A stretch of DNA of 64,000 nt from CAVSUZ01 sp963834715 (GTDB lineage Bacteria > Pseudomonadota > Alphaproteobacteria > Acetobacterales > Acetobacteraceae), in assembly GCA_963834715.1 (NCBI GenBank), contig CAWIDE010000006.1, positions 682,001-746,000 of the forward strand, in the 5' to 3' direction. The translations under genes and the position numbers were made by a program. Each line of letters starts with the position of its first letter. Position 1 is the stretch's first letter. The notes beneath the pieces were generated by a model. That model ran no database searches, was not told the DNA's origin, and saw nothing but the letters and a program-made list of their open reading frames with translations. This document shows, one piece after another, positions 54,543 to 61,788 of this stretch.

Positions 54543-55461
54543 ATGGGAAAGACCTTGTCCGAGGACCTCCGGGTGCGGGTGATCGTGGCGCTGAACGGTG
54601 GGATGTCTCGCAATGCCGCGGCGAAGCGCTTTGAGATCGCTGTTTCCACCGCGGTGCGCTGGGTGCGCGAGTGGACGGAGGCCGGTCGTACCACAGCAAG
54701 GCCCAAAGGAGGCGACCTGCGCTCGCACCGGATCGAGGCCTTCGGCCAAGTCATTCTGGGCGCGAGGGTGGACATCACTTTGGTCGAGCTCGCCGAGATG
54801 CTGAAGCGCGACCATGCGGCGAGCTTTGCCCCGAGCACCATCTGGCGTTTTCTCAGCCGTCACGGCATCACCATCAAAAAAAACCGCGCGCGCCAGCGAG
54901 CAGGACAGGCCCGACGTCGCGGCACGGCGCCAGGCATGGTCGAAAGCGCAGCCGAAGCTTGATCCGGAGCGCCTGGTTTTCATCGATGAAACCGGCGCCT
55001 CGACCAAATTGGCCCGCCTACGAGGCCGGGCAAAGCGCGGCCAGCGCTGCCGTGCAGCGATCCCACACGGGCATTGGCAGACCACAACCTTTACCGGTGC
55101 CCTGCGTCAGCACGGGATGACCGCTCCGATGGTGCTGGATGGGCCAATGAACGGCGAGGCATTCGTGGCTTACATCAGGCAGGTGCTCGCCCCGACGCTG
55201 CGGCCGGGCGACATCGTTGTGATGGACAACCTGCCGGCGCATCGGCGAAGCGAGATACGCCATCATATCGAAGTGGCCGGTGCGACGCTGTATTATCTGC
55301 CGCCTTATTCTCCGGATCTCAATCCGATCGAGAATGCCTTTGCCAAGCAGAAGGCGATGCTGCGAAAGGCTGCAGCCCGCACACTCGACGAACTTTGGCA
55401 AGCCATTCGCGACGCGTTGTCTCAGTTCACCCCAGCCGAGTGCGCCAACTACATCATCGCC
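54543..55461 (+). mobile_element. IS630-family transposase with A8 frameshift site, 3' end lost
   Basis: Frame 1 from ATG 54543 encodes the HTH part: MGKTLSEDLRVRVIVALNGG, MSRNAAAKRFEIAVSTAVRW, LSRHGITIKK. At an A8 run (54876-54883) reading moves to the other frame, giving KKPRAPASEQDRPDVAARRQ, RLVFIDETGASTKLARLRGR (catalytic Asp), IVVMDNLPAHRRSEIRHHIE (second Asp), YLPPYSPDLNPIENAFAKQK (Glu). IS630 elements use programmed frameshifting at such A runs. The stop codon and right end are missing, and the frame runs in phase into IS66 TnpA. Confidence 0.9.
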
Positions 55462-55845
55462 GCCGGGTGGTCGGCGGAAGAGAAGGCTCGGATTCTCGCC
55501 GACAGCTTTGCACCCGGAGCCAAGGTATCGGAGGTGGCCCTGCGACACGGTGTGAACCGCGGTCTGTTGTGGACCTGGCGCTGTCAGGCGCGGAAGCGAG
55601 CAGCGGTTGGCGCGCCGGCGTTCGTGCCGCTGCGCGTTCTCGAAGAGGACGGGGCGAGCCGAATATCTCCGGCGGTATCTGCGCCACCGGATCTGCCGCC
55701 GAGCACAGCTTCGGCGCCTCGAGGCAGTGACGAAGGTGCGGCGGGCCGGATCGAGGTTGAGATTGGGGATGCGCGCGTGCGCATCAGCGGCTCGGTCGAT
55801 GCGGCGGCGCTGCGGCAGGTTCTCAGGCATTTCCATCGGCCATGA
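55462..55845 (+). pseudogene. tnpA: IS66 TnpA C-terminal part, fused in frame to the IS630 transposase
   Basis: After IS630 NYIIAAGW the frame continues SAEEKARILADSFAPGAKVS, VALRHGVNRGLLWTWRCQAR and IEVEIGDARVRISGSVDAAA to TGA 55845. This is TnpA without its first ~25 residues. The single open frame from 54814 to 55845 would give a 343-residue chimera of an IS630 catalytic domain and an IS66 HTH protein. Confidence 0.88.
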
Positions 55846-56207
55846 TTATCGATCTGCCGGTGCGGCCGGATCTGCGAATTCTGGTGACCGCTCGGCCGGT
55901 TGATTTTCGCCGCGGCATGGACGGCTTGTCGAGCTTGGTGAAGCAGACCCTTGCCATTGATCCCTTCGCTGGGGATGTCTTCGTCTTTCGGGCGAAACGC
56001 GCGGATCGCCTGAAAATTTTAGTATGGGATGGATCGGGGTTGGTGCTGTTGAGTAAGCGGCTGGAGCGTGGCCGCTTCACTTGGCCGCCGGTGCAGGACG
56101 GCGCGGTGATGCTAAGCCCGGCGCAGCTTAGCTTGCTGTTTTCCGGACTCGACTGGTCGCAGGTGGTTCCGCGCACCGCGGTGTTGGCGCGGCAGGCCTC
56201 CGCCTGA
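55842..56207 (+). CDS. tnpB: IS66 Orf2 (TnpB), second copy
   Basis: A 121-residue IS66 TnpB (LRILVTARPVDFRRGMDGLS, FAGDVFVFRAKRADRLKILV, WDGSGLVLLSKRLERGRFTW). It overlaps the end of tnpA by four bases, so it is coupled as usual. Intact, and closely similar to the copy at 43921-44289. Confidence 0.93.
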   Translation: MIIDLPVRPDLRILVTARPVDFRRGMDGLSSLVKQTLAIDPFAGDVFVFRAKRADRLKILVWDGSGLVLLSKRLERGRFTWPPVQDGAVMLSPAQLSLLFSGLDWSQVVPRTAVLARQASA

Positions 56208-56234
56208 GACAATAGTTTCCGGTGTACGAATCGG

Positions 56235-56790
56235 ATGCTGATTCGCTACCAAGCGGGCATGGCGTTCGATCCGGGATCACTGCCGCGAGATCCCGACCGG
56301 CTGATCGCGATCATCATGGACCTGCAGGAGAGCAATGAGAACCTGCAGGGCCAGGTAGCAGCGCTGCAGCGCATGGTGTTTGGGCCGCGCTCCGAGAAGC
56401 TGGCGGTCGATCCGGCGCAGCTTGAGCTTGTGCTGCCGGATGTCGAGATCGTCAGCGCCGTTCCGGCAGCAAACGATGATGACCCCGCGGCTCGGACGGC
56501 GAAGGCGGTGTCGGCGCGCCGAAAGCCGGTGCGCAACATCGGTGTGCTGCCGAAGCACCTGCCGCGCTGCGACGTGGTGATCGAGCCGGAGAGCAAGACG
56601 TGCCCATGTTGTCAGGGCGCGCTGCATCCGATCGGCGAGGACGTGACCGAGCAGCTCGACGTCATTCCGGCAATCCTTCAGGTCAAGCGCATCCGCCGGC
56701 CGCGCTACGGCTGTCGCGGCTGCGAGGGCGCGGTGGTGCAGGAAGGCGCCGGCGCGGATCGTCGACAATGGCTTACCGACAGTCGCGCTG
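56235..56790 (+). pseudogene. tnpC: IS66 TnpC N-terminal fragment, second copy
   Basis: Reads FDPGSLPRDPDRLIAIIMDL, FGPRSEKLAVDPAQLEL, CPCCQGALHPIGEDVTEQLD and VIPAILQVKRIRRPRYGCRG. It frameshifts near 56745 (other frame APARIVDNGLPTVALVT) and stops matching IS66 near 56790, where a DUF5681 gene piece begins on the other strand. The catalytic two thirds are missing. Confidence 0.85.
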
Positions 56791-56792
56791 GT

Positions 56793-56960
56793 TACAGCCC
56801 GCACCACGTCCTCCGCATCATTTTGCATGAGCTGCTGGGCCAGCACGGTGAGGCGGTGGCGTGTGCCTCTCCTTCGGCCGTTCGGATTGCCGCTGACGCC
56901 CGGGCGCCAGTGGCCACGAGGGTCGCGCCCTGGTGGCTTTTCATCCGGCTGGTCGGTCAT
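56793..56960 (-). pseudogene. DUF5681 (phage-type) gene fragment
   Basis: From ATG 56960 the minus strand reads GHWRPGVSGNPNGRRRGTRH and RLTVLAQQLMQNDAEDVVRA. The GQSGNPxGRPxGxxHK-like pattern is DUF5681, found beside phage terminase genes. The match ends where IS66 sequence begins, so the IS66 piece truncated it. Confidence 0.75.
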
Positions 56961-57257
56961 CGCTCTGGTTAAAGGGCGATTGCGTCGCGCCGACTAACTT
57001 GGGGCGGCAGTACAAGAGAACCGTAGAACTCGTGGCGCGAAATTAAGGGGCGTAGCGGTCGATTACAAGGCGTATCCTCCGATAAATTGGATTGGACTAA
57101 ACCGCTTCGCGGTAGTTTTTCGCGTGATCTATATAGTTTCTGATTGAGAGTCATTGCCGAGGGGCGACGTTACGTCGCCCTTCCCTGGTCTGAGGGTCCG
57201 TCTGCGAGACCATGGCGCGGCGCCACGTGGTGCCTTCATCTCGCAGAGGAGCTGTCC

Positions 57258-58136
57258 ATGACCCCGCTTCGTCAACGCATGATCGAGGACATGCAGGTTC
57301 GCAACCTCGCGCCCGATACGCAACACACTTACCTCCACCAAGTCTCGCTGTTTGTGCGGTACTTCGGCAAGTCGCCGGAACTGCTGGGCCCTGCCGACAT
57401 CCGTGCCTATCAGATCTATTTGGTCCGGGACCGACGACTTGCCGCCGGCTCGGTCGTCGTCGCGGTATCCGCCCTTCGCTTTCTCTACAAGATTACCCTC
57501 AAGCGCGATTGGAACCTCGAGAAGACCATCCCCACTTGCCGCACGCCGCAACGACTTCCGACCGTACTTAGCCCCGAGGAGGTCCGTCGTTTCCTCGATG
57601 CGGTCGACATGCTGAAGCATCGTGTCATCTTGACAGCCTGCTATGCGGCTGGGTTGCGGGTCTCGGAAGCAGTTCGTCTGAAGCCGGCCGCGATCGACAG
57701 TCAGCGCATGGTCATTCGCGTGGAGGCCGGTAAGGGACGCAAGGACCGTTACGTCATGCTGTCGCCCAGGCTGCTGGATATCCTTCGCAACTACTGGCGC
57801 GCAGCTCGCCCTAAGGAGTGGCTGTTTACAGGTTACGTGGATGGGGAGCCGATCTCCACGTTCGCCGTGGAACATGCGTGCAGGAAGGCGCGGCATGACG
57901 CGGGCATCACCAAGCCGGTTACACCTCACTCGTTGCGCCATGCCTTCGCTGTCCACCTGCTGGAAGCAGGCACTGATTTGCGCACGATCCAGTTGCTTCT
58001 CGGCCATCGAAACCTAAGCACCACGTCGCGCTACCTGCGCCTCGCCACAAGCAAGGTCTGCGCTACGGTCAGCCCATTTGACGCGATGGAGATGGTATCT
58101 CGCGCCACATCGGGTTCCGCTCCGGCAACTGGCTGA
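57258..58136 (+). CDS. Tyrosine recombinase of the IS91 element
   Basis: A 292-residue XerC-like recombinase. The start is ATG 57258 after GAGGAG. The N-terminal SAM-like domain reads RQRMIEDMQVRNLAPDTQHT. Catalytic residues: Arg in YAAGLRVSEAVRLKP, Lys region GKGRKDRYVMLSPRL, HxLR in TPHSLRHAFAVHLLEAG, LLGHRNLSTTSRYLRL with the nucleophile Tyr. Complete. In IS91 elements its role is accessory and not well understood. Confidence 0.93.
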   Translation: MTPLRQRMIEDMQVRNLAPDTQHTYLHQVSLFVRYFGKSPELLGPADIRAYQIYLVRDRRLAAGSVVVAVSALRFLYKITLKRDWNLEKTIPTCRTPQRLPTVLSPEEVRRFLDAVDMLKHRVILTACYAAGLRVSEAVRLKPAAIDSQRMVIRVEAGKGRKDRYVMLSPRLLDILRNYWRAARPKEWLFTGYVDGEPISTFAVEHACRKARHDAGITKPVTPHSLRHAFAVHLLEAGTDLRTIQLLLGHRNLSTTSRYLRLATSKVCATVSPFDAMEMVSRATSGSAPATG

Positions 58137-58148
58137 ACGATCGCGGCC

Positions 58149-59351
58149 ATGCCCGGCCACGGGCCGGAACTGGCGGACGTGTTCCGCCGGTATGGCAACG
58201 CCTATCGTCGACAGCACGGCGCGTCACTCTCCACCGCGCAACGCCAAGCCATGGCGGCGATCGAAAGCTGCCGCACCGCCGCGCTTGGTGGCCATGTCGA
58301 GCGGTGCGACGGCTGTGGCCATCAGCGCATCGCTTACAACTCCTGCCGCAACCGGAACTGCCCCAAATGCCAGGGGCTCGCGCGCGCTCAGTGGCTCGAG
58401 GACCGCCAGGCCGAACTGCTCGACACGCCATACTTCCACGTGGTCTTCACCGTGCCGGAAGAGATCGCCACCATCGCGTTCCAGAACAACGTTGTCGTCT
58501 ACGATATCCTGTTTCGGGCGGCGGCGGAGACGCTGCGCACCATCGCCACCGACCCGGCGCATCTGGGGGCGGAGATCGGCTTCCTGGCAGTGTTGCACAC
58601 CTGGGGTCAGAACCTCCTCCATCATCCGCACCTGCACTGCCTTGTGCCAGGTGGCGGGATCGTCGCGGACGGCAGCCGCTGGATCGCTTGCCGCCCCGGC
58701 TTTTTTCTCCCGGTCAGGGTTCTGTCCCGGTTGTTCCGCGGTTTGTTCCTGCACTACCTGGAGAAGACGTTCGCTGCCGGCAAGCTGAACTTCGTCTCCA
58801 CGCTGCGCCATCTGCATGAGGCCGCGGCATTTCGCCGCCATCTCGCGGCGACCCGCGACACCGAGTGGGTGGTCTACGCCAAGCGGCCGTTCGCCGGACC
58901 GAAGCAAGTCCTCGACTATATCGGCGGGTACACCCATCGTGTCGCTATCTCCAACCACCGCCTGCTGTCCGTCGACGAGGGCAAGGTCCGGTTCCGTTGG
59001 AGGGACTACCGGCACGGCAATCAGCACAAGAGTATGACACTGGATGTGGATGAGTTCATCCGCCGCTTCCTGATCCATGTGTTGCCGAGCGGGTTTCAAC
59101 GCATCCGCTACTTCGGTTTTCTGGGAAACTGCCACCGTGCCCGGAAGCTGACACTCTGCCGTGAACTCCTCGGGATGGCGCACGCCGAGCAAGACAAGCT
59201 GGCCCCACCTGAAGACTATCGCGACCGACATGAGGCGCTGACTGGCATATCCTTGCGGGTTTGCCCCCACTGCCACCTCGGCAGCATGCTCGTCGTCGAG
59301 GTCCTCCCGAGAACCTCACTCCGTCTACCAGTCCCGGAAAATACCTCATGA
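58149..59351 (+). CDS. IS91-family HUH transposase
   Basis: A 400-residue rolling-circle transposase. The N-terminal zinc finger is HVERCDGCGHQRIAYNSCRN RNCPKCQ-like (split for length). The HUH site is LLHHPHLHCLVPGGG. DTEWVVYAKRPFAGPKQVLD and YIGGYTHRVAISNHRLL with the catalytic Tyr follow. The C-terminal CPHCHLGSM pair is a second zinc-like motif. ATG 58149 is 12 bp after the recombinase stop, so both are co-transcribed. Confidence 0.94.
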   Translation: MPGHGPELADVFRRYGNAYRRQHGASLSTAQRQAMAAIESCRTAALGGHVERCDGCGHQRIAYNSCRNRNCPKCQGLARAQWLEDRQAELLDTPYFHVVFTVPEEIATIAFQNNVVVYDILFRAAAETLRTIATDPAHLGAEIGFLAVLHTWGQNLLHHPHLHCLVPGGGIVADGSRWIACRPGFFLPVRVLSRLFRGLFLHYLEKTFAAGKLNFVSTLRHLHEAAAFRRHLAATRDTEWVVYAKRPFAGPKQVLDYIGGYTHRVAISNHRLLSVDEGKVRFRWRDYRHGNQHKSMTLDVDEFIRRFLIHVLPSGFQRIRYFGFLGNCHRARKLTLCRELLGMAHAEQDKLAPPEDYRDRHEALTGISLRVCPHCHLGSMLVVEVLPRTSLRLPVPENTS

Positions 59352-59617
59352 TGGCCGCTCGCCTGCTCACCCGGCCGCCCCACAACCGCGCTGCTACAAA
59401 GCCAGCAGGAACCACCGCATCCCAAACCCGCCACTACCTCGGGTTCGCTTCCTCGCAATGCCTCATTCGTGACGTTCGTCAGGGCTGCTCGCCGTCCCCA
59501 CCCCGCAAACCCACCCCGGCGTCTCCTTCGGCGAAGGACAGATCGCGGTCGGCTCCAGCCCCACCAGGGGTTCAATGCCCATAGTCCGGCGGTGGTGCCA
59601 GCGGTTTAGTCCAATCC

Positions 59618-60049
59618 GTTTTTGCCTCACCGGCGCGGCCCTGACAGCGGCGCCACACGGGCGGCCCTTTGCGCCGCGCCGCTAAGGCAAAAACGCTCTT
59701 TATTATTGCTTATGCTCGTTATCCCTCTATTGTACTCTTGCGCCTGGTTTGCTTCGGAGCATATTTATTGAACGCAAAACCTACCCCTCGGGGAAGAGGT
59801 AATGGTGGGCTTGGCCGAGGCGGCGCAACCCTCGCCTGTAATCCCCGTGCTGAGGCAGGCGTCCCAGGGCGCTGTCGCTGCCGGACGTAGCTCGTTGGGT
59901 AAAGACAGTTCAGTGATACGTTGTCGCCACCCAAACAGAAGGTCGAGCTGTGCTCATTCGTGTCTACGAATTTCGGACACAACCGATTGCGGCGGCTTCG
60001 CTAGCGACTGAAGGTTTCTCGCTCGGGATTCTGCAGGGTTGGGGGCGGG
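59618..60049. other. Gene-poor stretch
   Basis: Just past the IS91 end are hairpin-forming GCGCGG/CCGCGC segments (~59630-59685). The remainder shows no convincing coding sequence. The last ~50 bp (CGACTGAAGGTTTCTCGCTC...) may be a terminal sequence of the neighbouring IS1380 fragment. Confidence 0.35.
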
Positions 60050-60312
60050 TCAAACGCTCGGGTTTTTTGCTTGCGTGGCGCATTCGGGCTGCTCAGCACC
60101 AGCGGGCAATCGGCGGCCCAGGCATCAAACAGGCCGCCCTGCTTCAGGTAGTCAAGGAAAAACGGCAACTGCCCCAGTGGCGTGACCGGGCACGTCGCGT
60201 CCCATTCCACGTGCACCCGGCCGCCAAACGTGTCCGCCGTGGCGGACAATTCTTCAACCAGGGATTGTTCACCCGCAGGGTGAGGGATCAACTCTGTCGT
60301 GCTCGCGTCCAT
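60050..60312 (-). pseudogene. IS1380-family transposase, N-terminal fragment
   Basis: From ATG 60312: MDASTTELIPHPAGEQSLVE, RVHVEWDATCPVTPLGQLPF, FLDYLKQGGLFDAWAADCPL and SPNAPRK. This is the N-terminus of an IS1380 transposase (family pattern GQLPFFxxYLKxxGLFDAWVxDCPL). After PRK the sequence no longer matches and runs into IS-end-like sequence, so the middle and end are deleted. Confidence 0.8.
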
Positions 60313-60544
60313 CCCGGCCAAATCCGCCGGGTCGGCAAGTCGGCACAATCACCCAACCGCCGGATTTAGGTTCATACATTGCCGCCGTCGCTGCGCTGAC
60401 CATGGTTGGCCTGGAACGCGATGAGCGACCGGATACTGGCAAGCTCAGTCGCGGGGAGAGTGAGTGTAAGTCTTGGTTGAGACGGCATAGCGTGCGCTCT
60501 ATACTGGCGATGCATTGCGGTGAGCGCGCCGGCGGATCCGGCGC
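60313..60544. other. Short gap with no supported gene
   Basis: About 230 bp between an IS1380 fragment and the unknown pseudogene. Nothing recognised. Confidence 0.3.
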
Positions 60545-61275
60545 TCAGGCGGACGCTTTGTTCAGGGTGGCGCGCGCCTTATCCAGGGCATAGAGCGTGT
60601 CCGTTTTGCGCTGGTCGAAGCCGATGCTCGGGCTGTACGGGTCCTGCAAAGGATAAGCGCTGTCGGTAAACAGGATCTTCTGGTGCGCCCCCAGGCTTGT
60701 CCGAATCTCTGTCGACACGGGGTCTTGCCCCAGGACGACGCCCTCCACATCCTGGATCGCTGCCTGAAGCTGCGGGTTGCTCAGGGAGGTACGGGCCGAG
60801 CGGATCGGCCAGGTTGATGAGCGTCAGGTACACCGAGCTGGTTGAGGAAGGTGTCGTTGGGATACTCGACCGAGCCGGTCGGCGCGGCGATGATGCGCTG
60901 GGCCAACGCTTGGCGCGCGGCATCGACCGTGGCGAGGCCGATCACTAGATGGAGCAGGAAGAAGTACGCATCGGCGGTCAGGTTGGTAGGCATGAGCAGG
61001 CTGCTGGCCGTGGCCGCCTGGGACTTCCAGACGCCGGTCGTGTTCGTCTTGACTTTGTCGAAATCGGTCCACCCGCTGGAGACGACTTTCTGCTCGAAGG
61101 CCGGCACTCGGTTGTAATAGCCGGCACCGTTGCCTTTGTCGATCAGCGCCGCCGGCGGGTCGTCGCCCCAGGTGGTGAAGACGCCGTTGACTGCCGCGAC
61201 CCACGCCGGCGGGGCTTGCGGATAGGCCGGGGCCCAGTCCTTCTGCCCCCCGGTGCCCCAGTTCTTGACGCTTAG
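60545..61275 (-). pseudogene. Unknown gene with two frameshifts
   Basis: One protein spread over three frames. The first (61275 to ~60835) reads GGQKDWAPAYPQAPPAWVAA, TWGDDPPAALIDKGNGAGYY and SLLMPTNLTADAYFFLLHLV. The second reads VYLTLINLADPLGPYL. The third (~60790 to 60545) reads LSNPQLQAAIQDVEGVVLGQ, LGAHQKILFTDSAYPLQDPY and TLYALDKARATLNKASA. Two small indels near 60832 and 60790 explain this. No start codon fits the 5' end. I do not recognise the family. Confidence 0.6.
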
Positions 61276-61486
61276 GCGGCGCACAGAACAACTGAAGAAA
61301 CGCTGGACTGGCGGGAGCGAGTGGCTGCGATCCGCCAGCTTGCAGAAGCCGACGCGAAGATGGCCCGGCAATGGCCCAGCAGCGAGTAAACGGGTAGGGC
61401 GCGAATATCTCGGCATTCGCGCCTCACGACCCAGCGGTTTTGCGTCGCCATGTCCCGTCACGTGTCGTTCCACGTGACGGGAAAAG

Positions 61487-61747
61487 ATGCCGAACCTTAA
61501 TCAGATTAACCGAGCGGTGCCCGAGGGGATTGTCCCTCGGGCTACTAGGGGCGGCCCTGTCGCTCGCACCATCCCCGACACCTGCGAGCACTACGGCTGG
61601 ACGCGGACGTTCGTCTATAACGCGCTGGCCGCCGGGAAGCTGACAGCCCGAAAGGCGGGGCGACGCACCCTGATCAACTCCGAAAGCTCTGACGAGCTGT
61701 ATCAGTCTTTGCCGGTTGCGGAGTTTCGTCCGTCGCAAGCCGCATAA
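61487..61747 (+). CDS. Excisionase-like helix-turn-helix protein
   Basis: An 86-residue protein. Residues ~29-65 (IPDTCEHYGWTRTFVYNALA followed by AGKLTARKAGRRTLI) form a MerR/excisionase-type winged HTH: a helix that reads a short target and a wing with KAGRRTLI. It lies 41 bp before the primase gene, the usual position of a small control or excision protein in phage-like integrative elements. Confidence 0.78.
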   Translation: MPNLNQINRAVPEGIVPRATRGGPVARTIPDTCEHYGWTRTFVYNALAAGKLTARKAGRRTLINSESSDELYQSLPVAEFRPSQAA

Positions 61748-61788
61748 CGAGGTTCCAAAATGCAAAGCCCCCGCGAGGGGGTCGTGCC

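Larger units (their letters stand above)
57089..59617 (+). mobile_element. IS91-family element with tyrosine recombinase, 18-bp inverted ends
   Basis: GGATTGGACTAAACCGCT at 57089-57106 and its exact complement at 59600-59617 bound two genes: a tyrosine recombinase and an IS91-type HUH transposase, 12 bp apart. This pairing occurs in a subgroup of IS91 elements. Both genes are intact, so this is one of the youngest-looking elements in the island. Confidence 0.82.
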
